Program-made: the position numbers and the translations under genes | Part shown: piece after piece, positions 25,300 through 36,929 of the stretch | Layout of the letters: every line of letters starts with the position of its first letter | Position numbering within the stretch: position 1 is the first letter of the stretch | DNA from: Muscardinus avellanarius | Taxonomy: Eukaryota; Chordata; Mammalia; Rodentia; Gliridae | Length of the DNA stretch: 64,000 nt | Reading direction: 5' to 3' | NCBI GenBank assembly: GCA_963383645.1 | Contig: OY726557.1 | Location: 151,574,360-151,638,359 of the forward strand | Notes under the pieces: generated by a model | Told to the model about the DNA's origin: nothing | Seen by the model: the letters and a program-made list of their open reading frames with translations, nothing else | Database searches by the model: none

Positions 25300-25485
25300 A
25301 TTATTGTGGTACTAGGAATTGAATATAGTGACATTCTGACTTTGAGCTATACCCCCAACCTCTCTTTTTGAAATTTTGTAAGAGGGTCTCAGTAACTTGC
25401 TGAGGCTGACCTCAAACCTGCAACACTCTTCTCTCAGTCTCCCAAGTACTAGGACTATAGGCCTGTGCCCCTATGTCTAGCAGGC
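25300..25485 (-). mobile_element. Old B1-dID type SINE
   Basis: ATTGTGGTACTAGGAATTG through CAGTCTCCCAAGTACTAGG; lies 146 bp upstream of exon 4 in the CEP126 sense. Confidence 0.72.
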
Positions 25486-25689
25486 TGTGAAATTTTTAAT
25501 AGTAGAGTACAGCCAGAATTCTCTGTATCAGCTTAGTCAATGGCTAAGTACAACTCAGCATACATACAATAGCTGAATAAAAATATAATGGCCTACCTTT
25601 TTTCTTTATGATGCTCTGACATTTTTAATCCCATCTTACTATGTAAGATACAAAAATATAGATGTGATACCAAAGAACCAACCATAATC

Positions 25690-25693
25690 ATAT

Positions 25694-25732
<39 letters not shown>

Positions 25733-25928
25733 TGGTGCCAAGGATTGAACCTTGGGACATTCTACCTCCAAGCTACATCCCCCAGCTCTATTTTTTATTC
25801 TTTATTTTGAAACAGGGCCTAAGTTGCAGAGGGCCTCACTAAGTAGCTGAGGGTGGCTGTGAACCTGGATCCTCCTGTCTCAGCCTCCCAAGTACTGGGA
25901 TTACACGTGTGCACCACAACTCCCGGCT
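25690..25928 (-). mobile_element. B1-dID type SINE with (TTTA)n tail
   Basis: TTTA repeat 25692-25732, then GGTGCCAAGGATTGAACC to ACAACTCCCGGCT. Flanks CATATTTA are repeated. Confidence 0.83.
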
Positions 25929-26011
25929 CGTAGTCATATTTAACTTATTGGTTATAAGTCTTAGATTGTTGGATTTTAATATTCTTTAGACTTTATGTTC
26001 TGCCACTCTCT

Positions 26012-26340
26012 TTTTTAAATACTTTTAATTGGTGCACTGTAATCATATCTTACTGAGGCTCAAAGGCATACAAATAAACTTGCACACAGGTCTTGGTGTG
26101 TTTCTCTTCAGGTCCCAACCTGCTACTACCCAGCCCTCCCCATATGTAAAGTGAGATTGGCAGTGATACCTTCATATATGGACAGAGTTTAATTGGAATA
26201 ATTTCTTTTATCAGTTCATCAGGTCACTTTCCTCAACTATCTAAAGCCTTTTTTGTTCCCTATTTTCTCTCTAGCTTCCACATATGAAAGAAAACATTCA
26301 GTCCTTGAATTTCTGAGATTGTTCTCATTTAGTATAACAT
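26012..26340 (-). mobile_element. 5'-truncated L1 3' end
   Basis: Antisense L1 3' UTR and tail (TTTTAATTGGTGCACTGTAA), ending with the reversed ORF2 terminus (CTCATTTAGTATAACAT). Confidence 0.72.
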
Positions 26341-26555
26341 CTTTTTTTTTTTTATTGTGGTACTGGGGATGGAACCCAGGGGCATTCTGCCTCTGAACTA
26401 CAACCCCAATCCTATTTTTTATTCTTTATTTTGAAACAGGGCCTCACTGAGTTGCGAAGGGCCTAAGTAGCTGAGGCTGTCCTCAAACCACAGTTCTCCT
26501 TGTCTCGGTCTCCCAAATTCTGGGATTAAGTGTGTGCCACCACGCCTGCCCAGCT
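26341..26555 (-). mobile_element. B1-dID type SINE adjoining the L1 end
   Basis: Poly(T) then ATTGTGGTACTGGGGATGG to CACCACGCCTGCCC. Confidence 0.83.
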
Positions 26556-26932
26556 ATAACCTCTTTTTAAATAAGAAGTTGACCCAACCAATTAATAAAA
26601 TGCCAGAATGAATGTCACAGCAATTTCCTGAACTTAAATGCTAAGTTTTCTTTTTGTTGAGTTCCTTACTAAATTAAAAAAGAAAACATTGTAAGCCAGT
26701 GTGGAGTGGACTCAAGCTTGTGAGCTAACAGAGAATTTATTAATAGAGCCAACAATATATTCTCCAAATTAAACTTAAATCAAATTATTATCTTTCATTT
26801 GGTTACAGTCCAATGTACTGGCCTTTTATGTTTAGTTTCCATTCTATTTTGTCATTTATCATTTTATTGTTTACTCAGGTCGAATATGACTAGAATTTTA
26901 ATATTCTAATTTTGTTTTAGAAATTAAAGTAC
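26556..26932. other. CEP126 intron 3 sequence next to exon 3
   Basis: No repeat or gene recognised; ends at the exon 3 donor. Confidence 0.5.
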
Positions 26933-27078
26933 CTGCTCTCCTGCGTTGTGAAAGAGGAATATGGGCACGCTGGAATTTTTCAGTAACTTCTTCAAATTTC
27001 TGCTTTCTTTGTTGAAGTATTTGTTCTCTAATTTGGTGTTCTCTTTCTTCTTGTTCTTTTCGTTTTTCTTCAAAAGCT
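26933..27078 (-). CDS. CEP126: CEP126 coding exon 3 (coiled coil)
   Basis: Residues 84-131, plus the last base of codon 83 and the first base of codon 132 (146 nt). It reads AFEEKRKEQEEREHQ through VTEKFQRAHIPLSQRRRA and continues the Glu/Lys/Arg/Gln-rich coiled coil begun in exon 2. It is nearly identical to human CEP126 as I recall it. The minus-strand acceptor is TTAAATACAG|A and the donor is GCAG|GTACTT. The split codon G+TT gives Val, leading into exon 4. The upstream intron is about 13.1 kb. Confidence 0.95.
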
Positions 27079-27390
27079 CTGTATTTAAGACATGGAGTAA
27101 ATAAAAGTAATACGTTAAAACTCAACACAGGAAATAGTTTCAAAATAATGTCATTTATTATACAACAGTGTTTTCATAGTTCAAATTTTACTTAAAAGCA
27201 AAATAGGCCATTGACTAAAAATTTAAATATATCTGTAAACAGTAATTTCAGAACCTCATCCAGATCTTTTGCAACTAAAAGAAGCTCTGTAATGAGGCCC
27301 CTTCTAATTTCTTCCAAGCCTGCACACCGTTTGCACCTCCCAAGGCCTGCCTACTAGGGAAAGATCCTTTCCTAAGCACTATGCTATTTT

Positions 27391-27603
27391 TTTGGTGTGT
27401 GTGTGGTATTGGGGGTAGAACTCAGGGGCCTTCTACCTTTGGGCTACACTCCAAGACCTATTTTATATTGTATTTGGAAACAGGGTCTCCCTAAGTTGCT
27501 GAGAGCCTCACTAAGTAGCTGAGGCTGGCTTTGAACCTGTACAATCCTCCTGTCTCAGCCTCCTAAGTGCTGGGATTACAAGTGTGCACCACCATGCCCA
27601 GCT
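27391..27603 (-). mobile_element. B1-dID type SINE
   Basis: GTGTGTGTGTGGTATTGGGG to CACCATGCCCAGC. Target duplication GCACTATGCTATTTT. Confidence 0.87.
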
Positions 27604-28030
27604 TGCACTATGCTATTTTGTCGTGTGAAGAACTAATTCACTGCTGAAAGAACCAGCCTTACAAGTTATGAGGCAGTCAAAGAAATACTGTATATTTCTC
27701 TTTTTCTTTTAGGCCAAAACTTTAAAATTGGCTGTTAAGTCTGAACTGTACTAAAAATTCAGTCAATTTACATAAAAATGTCAATTTCCAGTTTTTCTTG
27801 TAGATTTGGAATATTTAACAACTCTAAACCCTTTATCCGACATACCTACAAACATCTGTCCTATCATCCCTATTTTTCTTTATCATATTTCTTTATTTCT
27901 GATTGACCCCCACTCACTTGAGTTTATGTTATCTAGTTTAAACTATTCTGTTTCAAAAAATTATTGTCCTTGGAAAATATTCGTGTGTGTGTGTGTGTGT
28001 GTATTATTCAATTTTTTTTTTTTTTTTTTG
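27604..28030. other. CEP126 intron 2 sequence with (TG)n and poly(T)
   Basis: TG repeat 27983-28002 and a T-run 28012-28029; otherwise nothing recognised. Confidence 0.55.
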
Positions 28031-28216
28031 CTAGAGCTGGCATTTTGGTACATGTTTATAATCCCAGTACTTGGGAGGCTGAAACCAAAGAACTGTAGGT
28101 TCACAGCCAGCCTTAGCAACTGCAAGACTCTGTTTCAAAATAAAAAATAAAAAACAGGTGTAAGGACATAGTTTGGAGGTAGAACACTTCTAGGTTCAAT
28201 GCACAGCACCTCCAGA
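28031..28216 (+). mobile_element. Old B1-dID type SINE
   Basis: GCTAGAGCTGGCATTTTGG start, AATCCCAGTACTTGGGAGGC, then a decayed right monomer. Confidence 0.7.
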
Positions 28217-28600
28217 AAATTATTTGCTAGACAATAAGAGAGATAAAAAGGAAAAACCACTACTCACTTATAAAGTAGACTCCAAAGGGATCTTCTTATG
28301 CATAAGTTTGAGGATGGGAGGTAAGAAGTCTTTTAGGATTTTTAGTGCCTTAGGTTATTGTTAACCATCTTTCTAAGGAGCTCCCCTGTCTGGATCATTA
28401 TTCTAAATGACCAGACTTGGGGAACTATACTTCATGGTGATAGGGCTATAGACTTTGAAGTGATACAGTCCTTGTGATAGGTGGGAGGTAGTGGTTTAGT
28501 GCCATAGGTAGGGAAGAAGAGTTTACCTCCCAAAATAATTATCTTCTAAGAATTTCCCCATGTCAAGACCAAGAACTGCTTCTCTGCTAGAAGCAGAAGC
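28217..28600. other. CEP126 intron 2 sequence, nothing recognised
   Basis: No gene or nameable repeat. Confidence 0.5.
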
Positions 28601-28980
28601 ACTAGAAGTCCTAGCCACAACAATTAGGCAAGAAAAAGAAATGAAAGACATAAAAAGTGGAAAGGAATGTCTATAGATGACATGACTCAACACACAAAAC
28701 CCTAGAAGCTTTCACACAAACCCAGTACTAATGAATTTAGCAAAGTTGCACATAAAATTAATACATAAAATTAGTTGCATTTCTATACATTAAAATGAAT
28801 AATCTAGAAAAGAAATTATGAAAACAATTCCATTTGGAATATCAAAAAAACAAAACACACTGTAGTGATAAACTTAACCAAGGAAGCAAAAAACTTGTAT
28901 GTCAAAAGCCACAAAACATTGCTGAAAATTTGAAAGAAATACAAATAAAGGGATTCATGGATTGGAAGATATAATGTTAA
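28601..28980 (+). mobile_element. L1 ORF2 fragment
   Basis: Reads like the region after the RT motif (CTAGCCACAACAATTAGGCA, then AATTTAGCAAAGTTGC and the ACTTAACCAAGGAAGC block, compare 9290-9680). Heavily decayed. Confidence 0.65.
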
Positions 28981-28987
28981 GATGTCA

Positions 28988-29201
28988 GCCGGGCGTGGTG
29001 GCTCATGCTTTTAATCCCCGCACTTTGGAGGTTGAGACAGGAGGATCACACAGGTTCGAAGCCAGCCTCATCTACTTAGTAAGACTCTCAGGAACTTAGT
29101 GAGACCCTGTTTCCTAATAAAATATAAAATAGGACTGGGCGTATAGCCCGGAGGTAGAAAGCCCCTGGGTTCCACCCCTAGTACCACACACACACAAAAA
29201 G
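28988..29201 (+). mobile_element. B1-dID type SINE
   Basis: GCCGGGCGTGGTGGCTCATG start. Target duplication AAGATGTCA on both sides. Confidence 0.87.
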
Positions 29202-29235
29202 ATGTCAAGAATATCCAAACTATTTACATAGGAGG

Positions 29236-29432
29236 ACACGAAGGTGCATGCCTGTAATGCCAGCCACTTAGGAGGTTGAGGCAGGAGGACTCATGGATAT
29301 AGAAGGCATGTTTAAGGTCAGCCTATAAAATTTTGTGAGACTTTGTCTCAAAATAAAATTTAAAAGGGCTAGGGTTGTAGCTCAGTGGTATAGCATTTGC
29401 ATAGCATGTATGAGGCCGTAATTGACAGTACC
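29236..29432 (+). mobile_element. Old B1-dID type SINE with (AACC)n tail
   Basis: GAAGGTGCATGCCTGTAATG start; right monomer GGGCTAGGGTTGTAGCTCAG. The tail has expanded to about ten AACC units (29433-29473). Confidence 0.75.
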
Positions 29433-29534
29433 TACCAACCAACCAACCAACCAACCAACCAACCAACCAACCAGATTATCTCCATATTCTATCTAATCCC
29501 TACCTAAAACCCCAATGACTTTTTTTTCCTTCCC

Positions 29535-29690
29535 AGAAAAATAAAAATTTGCAGTGTATTGTGCTTGTGATCCCAGCTACTTAAGAGGCTGTGGCAACTT
29601 GCCACCACCCTGTGTCAAAGAAAAAAAAGTTGGGAAGTGTAGAATACTTGCTTAGCATGCAGTAGAACTGAGGATGAAATAAAAGTGTAG
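29535..29690 (+). mobile_element. Degenerate SINE remnant
   Basis: GTGCTTGTGATCCCAGCTAC and GGGAAGTGTAGAATACTTGC survive; the middle is lost. Confidence 0.5.
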
Positions 29691-29952
29691 CGGCATGAGA
29701 TTTTTAAGTGAGAATCATCCAGCTGAACAACTCAACACAGAAAATTTTAATAAATTGTTTTAAGCCACTACATTTTAGAAGGTTACTCAGCAGCAAATGA
29801 CAAAATAGTAGTTTTAAACTAATATTTAAAAAAGCTTATATCTATTTAGTAGAGATAAAAAAGAATTTATTTTATACACTTTTTTGACCAAGAAAAATTG
29901 GGAGGCATATTACAAATTAGTATATTCATATTAAAATTAGGTCTCCTCAATG

Positions 29953-30140
29953 CTGGGCGTGGTGGCGCACGCTTATAATCCCCTTGCTTGGGAGGCAGAG
30001 ACAGAGGATTGCGCTGGTTTGGAGCCAGCCTCGCTGGCTTAAGAGACCCTGATTCCAAATAAAGAAAATATAAAATAGGTCTGGGAGTGTAGCCTGGAGG
30101 TAGAAGGACTTCCAGGAACCCCAGTACCACACACACACAA
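29953..30140 (+). mobile_element. B1-dID type SINE, young subfamily
   Basis: CTGGGCGTGGTGGCGCACG start, right monomer with GGACTTCCAGGAACCCC. Flanks TTAGGTCTCCT are a target duplication. Confidence 0.87.
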
Positions 30141-30189
30141 AAATATTAGGTCTCCTTAGTAAACAGTACTATGTTACATGTTATTCAGT

Positions 30190-30520
30190 ACATTTTTTGA
30201 ACCCAGGGCTGTTCTACCACCATGCTACACTCCCAGCCTTTTTTTTTCCTCCCTGGAGGGTGGAACCCAGGAGCTTTCTACCTCCGGGCTATACTCCTAG
30301 ACCTATTTTATATTTTATTTGGATACAGGGTCTCACCAAGTTGCTGAAAGCCTCACTAAGTAGCTGAGGCTGGCTTCGAACCTGTGAGATCCTCCTGTCT
30401 CAGCCTCCCAAGTGCGGGGATTACAAGCATGTGCCACCACACCCAACTAGCCTTTTTCATTTTGAGATAGGATCTCACAAAGTTACTGTACACTGGCCTT
30501 TAACCTGCCACCTGGCTGCA
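30190..30520 (-). mobile_element. SINE inserted into an older SINE
   Basis: The outer old antisense copy is split: right part GAACCCAGGGCTGTTCTACC (30198-30240) and left part TTTTGAGATAGGATCTCAC (from about 30460). The inner younger antisense copy (about 30241-30450) has GGTGGAACCCAGGAGCTTTC. Duplicated AGCCTTTTT flanks mark the insertion. Confidence 0.75.
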
Positions 30521-31419
30521 TTATTCAGTTTTAGATTATCAGTGGATTGAAACTGTCCAAGCTAGCCAACTATCACCTTTGTGTCTAATGGCTGATTGTT
30601 TAGTATATAATTATATGAAACAACTTATACTTACTACATTGTAAAAAAAGATGTCTATTTCAGGGATTTTTTTTGTAGTAAAGTATTGTATTTTCCTCTA
30701 AAGCACTGTCTACTTCACTGGTTATGAGAATAATATACATTTCTCTATGTATATGAGAGGAATTTTAGTCAACAGGTATGTACTATGGATTTATTTTAGT
30801 GATATTTTAGTAGCCTTTATAGATTTGGTTTCTGGGGAAATACTTTGCTGGTCTTTCCCTTAATATAGCTGGCATGGATATAATACCCACCCACCCCCCC
30901 CACCATGGGGAAAAAAGAGAAATACACTGTTTCTGTATTTCATGGGTTGTAAAGCTCACTATTATTAAGATGTTAATTATGTCTAAATTTTTTATAGATT
31001 CACCATAATTCCACTCAAAACCAGGTAGCTTATTTATGTGAGAAAGCCAAAATTCATAGAATAGACAAAACAATTTTGAATTATGACAAAATCTGAGGAT
31101 ACACTATTTAAAAAAGTGGTTCTTAACTGGAGAAATGTCTAGAGACATTTTTAGTTGTCATGGTTGGAATGTGCTACTAATGGGTAAAGGGTAGGGACAC
31201 TGCTAAACATCCTACAATTGATTCAGAAATTCCTACATGGCAGCCTTCCTGCTTATCACAAAGAATCATCCAAAATGTCAGCAGTAACATTATTGGGAAT
31301 TTCTGCTATGATGCCACAAAGACCAAGTCAGTACTGGTAAACAGATCAATGGAAAAGAACACGGAACACCAAGTATGCCCTTACATATACTGGCTAATTT
31401 TTCTGTTTCTCTTTTCTTT
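30521..31419. other. CEP126 intron 2 sequence, nothing recognised
   Basis: AT-rich; a CCCACCCACCCCCCCCACC run at about 30888. No gene recognised. Confidence 0.5.
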
Positions 31420-31424
31420 GGAGT

Positions 31425-31621
31425 GGTACTGGTGATGAACCCAGGGGCATTCGACCTCCGAGCTACACCTCTTTCCCTATTTTTAATTTTTAATTTTGAA
31501 ACAGGATCTTACTAAGTTGCGGACGGCTTTACTAAGTAGCTGACGCTGTCCATGAACCGCGATCCTCCAGTCTCAGCCTCCCGAACGCTGGGATTACAAG
31601 TGTGTGCCACCACGCTTGGCT
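31425..31621 (-). mobile_element. B1-dID type SINE
   Basis: GTGGTACTGGTGATGAACCC to CACCACGCTTGGC; CpG-rich, fairly young. Confidence 0.83.
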
Positions 31622-31718
31622 TAAAAAACCATTTTAGATAAAGGCATTTATTTTTCAACTTATGCACCAACACTATTTGTTGAAAACTAAATCAGTACCA
31701 TTTGCTATGGAGGGATAT

Positions 31719-31812
31719 AAATATATATACATATATATGTGTGTATATACATATATACATATGTGTATGTATATACATATATATGTATGTATGTATGGAT
31801 ATATATATATGT
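31719..31812 (+). repeat. Alternating TATATG/TATATAC microsatellite
   Basis: About 94 bp of almost pure alternating purine/pyrimidine with inverted symmetry, abutting the tail of the next SINE. Confidence 0.85.
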
Positions 31813-32028
31813 TTTGCAGTACTGAGGATGGAACCCAGGGACACTGTACCTCCGAGCTACACCCTCAGCCCTATTTTTTAAAAGTCTTTTCATTGTTGAA
31901 ACAGCATCTTACTGAGTTGCAAATGGCCTTGATAAGTAGTTGAGGCTGTCCCACAAACCACGAACCTCCGGTCTCAACTTCCCAAATGCTGGGGTTACAA
32001 GCATGCACCACCACCACCATGCCTGGAT
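31813..32028 (-). mobile_element. B1-dID type SINE
   Basis: TGCAGTACTGAGGATGGAAC to ACCACCACCATGCC. Confidence 0.82.
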
Positions 32029-32062
32029 TTGGAGGGCAATATTTTAAAAGACTTAAAGAAAA

Positions 32063-32273
32063 TCTGAGCGTGGTGGTGCACACTTGTAATCCCAGCATTC
32101 GGAAGGCTGAGACAGGAGGATTGCATGTAGTTCGCGGCCAGCCTCAGCTACTTAGTAAGGTCCTTTGCAACTCAGTGAGACCTTGTTTCAAAATAAAGAA
32201 TAAAAAATAGGGCTGGGTGTGTAGGTAGAATGCCCCTAGGTTCCATCCCTAGTACAGCCAAAAAAAAAAAATG
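32063..32273 (+). mobile_element. B1-dID type SINE in inverted arrangement
   Basis: CTGAGCGTGGTGGTGCACAC to GGGCTGGGTGTGTAGG and poly(A). With the copy at 31813-32028 it forms an inverted pair with a spacer of about 35 bp. Confidence 0.82.
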
Positions 32274-32624
32274 TTCAGTTAGAAAAGTGAAAAATTAAAG
32301 CTATTTAAGAACTAGTATATGACTAAAATTAGAAAGACTGGGAAAAAAGTTATGAAACCAGGAGGATTCACATACATGGCTAGTGAGTATGTAAAATGAT
32401 CATCCCTTTTACAAAACCACTTGACACCTTGTTATATGGTTAAACTTATAGATACACTAAGACTCAGCAATTCCACTTTTAATCATTTACTTTGGAAAAA
32501 TAAAACATATGCCTAGTTTCCACTCATGGATTTACCATTTAAGCTTGAATTATCTTTTAGCCTATAGCTTTACTACTAAATTCCAATTGTGGCCATCAAC
32601 AGAATGGATAAATTTTGATTTCTT

Positions 32625-32835
32625 TTGTGTGGTACTGGGGTTTAAACCAGGAGCATTCTTCCTCTGAACTATATCCCCAGCCTTATTTTATTGCTTATTT
32701 TGAAATGGTCTCATTAAGGTGTGGAGGGCATCACTAAGTAGCTGAGGCTGTGATCCTCCTCCAGGAACTTGTGATCCTTCTGTCTCAGCCTCCCAAGCAC
32801 TGGGATTATAAGTGTGCACCATTAAGCCCAACTCA
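32625..32835 (-). mobile_element. B1-dID type SINE
   Basis: GTGTGGTACTGGGGTTTAAACC to GTGTGCACCATTAAGCCC, somewhat decayed. Confidence 0.78.
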
Positions 32836-33199
32836 AATTATGCCATTTTAAAATGGAATACAACTCAGCAATAAAAAGAATAAGCTACTGATATATGTAA
32901 TAACACTGATGAATTTCAACATTAAGTGAAAAAAGCTAGAACTGAAAATATAAAAATCAGTTATCATTCTGATGATAAAAATTAAAATAATGGTTGCCAT
33001 GAGAGGTAGAGATTTACTGCAAGGTTTACTGCTATGAGAGGTGTAGATATGAGAGGATGGAAATAACCATGGAGTAGAAAGCTCAGTTTGAGCAGAAGTG
33101 AGGATATGAGAGATGGGATTAACAGAAAAACAGTTGAAAAGATAAATGAATTTGAGAACCTGGTGGCATTTTAGAATTGATGAACTCAGGGTACTAGAG

Positions 33200-33440
33200 G
33201 CAGTAGCATCACTTTGGAAAACAGTATGAAGGATCCTCAGAAGAATGGGAATGAACTTACCATATGATCCAGCAATATCCTTTTTTAAGATAAAAAATAA
33301 AATGTGTCTGGGGCTGTAGTTCAAAGGTAAAAGGCCCTGGATACAATCCCCAGTACCACACATACATACAAAAAAGGGCTGGGGGTATAGCTTAGTGGTA
33401 GAGCCCCTCTTGGTTCAATGACCAGTATCATCACCCCCAA
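33200..33440 (+). mobile_element. L1 fragment followed by two tRNA-like SINE right monomers
   Basis: 33200-33283 matches the L1 ORF2 end (ACAGTATGAAGGATCCTCAG). Then GTCTGGGGCTGTAGTTC (33305) and GGGCTGGGGGTATAGCTTAG (33376) are two right monomers in tandem without left halves. Confidence 0.6.
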
Positions 33441-34073
33441 CAAACTATAAAGAATGATCACTTGAATAGAATTAGGAGACAAAAAGAGCTGGATGTTGAA
33501 CCTTTAAAGAAACAACAAGGAATCTATAGCTGACTGTAGCAAGAAGAGGTAGTGGTGGTGAGCAGTATATTTTGATGGCATATGTTTCAAAGGAACTGAA
33601 TATTTTTGAGAATACAGAGCAATGGCTATAGTGATAATGAGGAGCAACAGTGACTCCTCATATCTTTTGTATCTGTCACCCTCCATCTCATTCTCATACC
33701 TTTGTCATAGAGAAAAACAGAAGCTGTAAGTAGAGCACTTGTCACATAACTAAAACATTACTTGCATCCATGTGTACCTCAGTTTGAGGTTCTAGGAAGT
33801 TTCTAATACAATCCAATATCACTGATTGCTTTAAATCTTAATTTTTGGAAGAAGGGTACAAGTGTTCCAAGTTTAATTTCTTCCTAAAGGCACTATGCAT
33901 GCCAGTGTTTATGGGGTTGACTTGTATTTTGGATAAGGGGACACTATCAGGGTGCTAGGTACTGACTTAGAATGTTTGGGAGAAGACTGCTGACATAACA
34001 GAGTTCATCACTACATATACAGTGGCCTGTAGAAAAAAAGTGCTTAAGGGCTCAGTGATAAGAGTGCATGCCA
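33441..34073. other. CEP126 intron 2 sequence, nothing recognised
   Basis: No gene or nameable repeat. Confidence 0.5.
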
Positions 34074-34074
34074 G

Positions 34075-34258
34075 CCGGGTGAGGTGGTGCAGGCTTGTAA
34101 TCCCAGCATTTGGGAGGCTGAGACAGGAGGATCACAGTTGGCGCACAGCCTCAGCTACTTAGTGAGACCCTGTTTCAATATAAATAATAAAAAATAGGGC
34201 TGGGGTGTAACTTGGAGGTACAATGCTCCTGGGTTCCATCTCTAGTACTGAAAAAAAA
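34075..34258 (+). mobile_element. B1-dID type SINE
   Basis: CCGGGTGAGGTGGTGCAGGC start, GGGCTGGGGTGTAACTTGG right monomer, A-tail. Confidence 0.82.
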
Positions 34259-34319
34259 AGTGTATGGCACACCCAACACTGCAAAACAAAACAAAGCAAA
34301 GCAAAACAAGGGTTCTTAA

Positions 34320-34478
34320 TATGCACTATTTTATGCTAAATAGGGCTTAGTACTGTACATGCTAGGTATGTGCATTACCTTGTTTTATCTCACAGATGAA
34401 AAAACTGAGTCTTAAAAAGGTTAGTAATTTGTTCAAGGTCACATAACTACTTAGTGGAAGTCTGAATTAGGCATCCTG
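34320..34478 (+). mobile_element. MIR remnant
   Basis: ACAGATGAAAAAACTGAG, then TTCAAGGTCACATAACTA, the conserved MIR core. Confidence 0.65.
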
Positions 34479-34692
34479 ACTTTTTTTTTTTTAGGTAATG
34501 GGGGATGGAACTCAGGAGCATTATACCTCTAAGCTACACCCCCTGCCCTATTTAATATTCTTTATTTTGAAACTGGGTCTCACTAAGTTGCAGAGGGCTC
34601 ACTAAGTAGCTGAGGCTGGCCACAAACCACGATCCTCTTGTTTCAGCCTCCCAAGTACTAGGATTACAAGCATGTGCCATCACACTTGGCCT
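34479..34692 (-). mobile_element. B1-dID type SINE
   Basis: Poly(T), GGGGGATGGAACTCAGGAGC to GTGCCATCACACTTGGC. Confidence 0.83.
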
Positions 34693-34949
34693 CTGCTTGG
34701 TTTTAAATTACTATATATCATGTAATTTTTCTCTTCTACAAAGCACTTCTTCCATCCCCAATATACTTATGAAAGTTCATCTTCCTAAGAAATCCCATGT
34801 TTAACCTTAGCATATTATTTATCTTACTAACATGTAATTATCTATTTAATTTTTAGTATTGTTTGTTAGACTAATGTCATACACAGGACAGCACTCAGTG
34901 CTTAAAACACAGAGGGTACTCAACAGAATTGTTGATAAAAGAATTAACT

Positions 34950-35155
34950 TTATTTTATTTTATTTTATTTATTTATTTTTTTGGTGGTACTGGGGTTCCT
35001 GGAAGCCCTTCTTCCTCCGGGCTACACTCCCAGACCTATTTTATATTTTTGAAACAGGGTCTCTTACGCCAGCACGGCTGGCTTCGAACCTGCGTGATCC
35101 TCCTGTCTCCGCCTCCCAAGCGCGGGGATTACAAGCATGCGCCACCACACCCGGC
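34950..35155 (-). mobile_element. B1-dID type SINE, young subfamily
   Basis: TTTTA repeats, GGTACTGGGGTTCCTGGAAG to CACCACACCCGGC. Target duplication TAACTTTATTTTA. Confidence 0.87.
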
Positions 35156-36489
35156 TAACTTTATTTTAATTGTATCTCCCATCAAACTATAAGGTCATTG
35201 ACTACAGGGACTGAAATTTTAATTTCTGGAATCATAGGTCTGATATAAAGCTTTGTCCCTTTAGATGCCTAATAATTATTGAATAAATATTCTACCATGT
35301 CAACTTCAAATGCAATCAGAATAATTTTACACACAGTTATCTGTTATTTTTACTTAATAATTTATCTGCTGGGATAGAGCATTAAGTAAAACAAATATGA
35401 TCCAGGTAGTATTTATTATTTAGTGAAGAAAGCTAACATAACCACATAATCAAAGAATTACTCATAAGTGATATAAAGTAATAAAACCCTAGCCTTAGAT
35501 AGTGATCCAGGAAACCTATTTTAAATAGTGTAAACAGGGAATATTTCTCTGGAGACATGACATTTAAGCTAAAGATTTTGGAATATAGACGCCAGTTATG
35601 AAAAACAAGAGGGAAAAGAGTGCTGTAGGCAAGAGAAACAGAATGCAAATGTCCTGGGACTTGAGAACAAGAAAGCAAAGAAACTTAGCATGTTTGAGAA
35701 GTTGAAAAAATACTGATTCAGCCAAGTATGGCAATGAGGAATGGCAGATTCTGAAGCTAAGCAGTAGTACTTTCGTTTCTCTAAGCAGAAAGCCAGTTTG
35801 ATAGCAAGTTACTCTATCATTTCATATTGTTTTCCAGTGGCCCTGTTCTCTGGGATATAATGTATACTGAAAGTGATAGTAATTTCTTATAGTACTTTAC
35901 AGGACCTTAGAATACAAAGTCTGTGTTGAGTCAAACTAAACCACGGATAGAATGTGACCAAGCAGATGTTTCTACTCCTGAACACAAAGATAGGTCTAAC
36001 AATAAAAAATTTAAGAATCATAGTAATGATTACTATATTCTTTTGTTACTCAGTGACAAGTTACTGAGTTCCTTTTATACTCTTATGTGCCAGGCACTAT
36101 GATAAATGCTATGGGAATAAAAACAACTGGCAGTAAGGGATAAGAAAGATGACTTCCTACCATGTAGAATTCAGAGTGTGTTGCTGCTTTCCATTAAACT
36201 GGAATTAGCCTTTTTCACAGAAAAACAGTCTGCCTTGGCAACTTTTGAAAGGTCTGTTGCACATGTGCAGTTCTGCTTCATGAAACATGTAGAACACACC
36301 TTGGTTCAAAGTGAGCCACCTCATTAAATGATGGCCATATGCCAAACCATTTGTTCTGTTTTCCCAGGAGTCATCAACTATGGAGTATACTATTCTTCCT
36401 TTGGAAATACTCTTAAGAATGAAACAAATAAGCATCATGGTACAGTTTTAAAAAAACAATATAAACTAAGCAGTATTAAGAATACATGT
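35156..36489. other. CEP126 intron 2 sequence without recognisable genes
   Basis: Includes MIR/L2-like text at about 36080-36160 (TATGTGCCAGGCACTATG). No exon signals with coding support. Confidence 0.5.
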
Positions 36490-36705
36490 AGCTGGGCGTG
36501 GTGACACACACTTGTAATCCTAGCATTCGGGAGGCTGAGACAGGAGGATTCGGGTTTGCAGCCAGCCTGAGCTACTTAGTGAGGCCTTCTGCAACTCAGT
36601 GAGACCCTGTTTCAAAATAAAGAGTAAAAAATTAGGTCTGGGGATGTAGCTCGGAGGTTAAGAATGCTCCTGTGTTCCATCTCCAGTACTGTTAAAAAAA
36701 AAAAC
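36490..36705 (+). mobile_element. B1-dID type SINE
   Basis: AGCTGGGCGTGGTGACACAC to the right monomer and a long A/C tail; a truncated second SINE left monomer follows at about 36735-36845. Confidence 0.82.
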
Positions 36706-36929
36706 AAAAAAACAAAACAAAACAAAAAAAAACCTGAGATGAGAATAGTGGCACAAACCTGTAATCTCAGCACTTGGGGGGCTGAGACAGGAGGATTGCA
36801 GGTTCAAGACTAACCTCAGCAATTTAGTGAGGCTCTCAGCAACCTAGTTTCATAATCTATAAGTATACCATTTCATAATCTATAAGTATAGTGCTGTTCA
36901 TGTGCCATCTGTAACTGACCTTTGACTAC

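Noticed and set aside
29433..29473. CRISPR-like regular repeat
   Set aside because: Simple AACC microsatellite in a SINE tail, with no spacers.
33376..33440. Possible tRNA gene
   Set aside because: Matches the SINE right monomer with degenerate A and B boxes; no tRNA cloverleaf can be completed.
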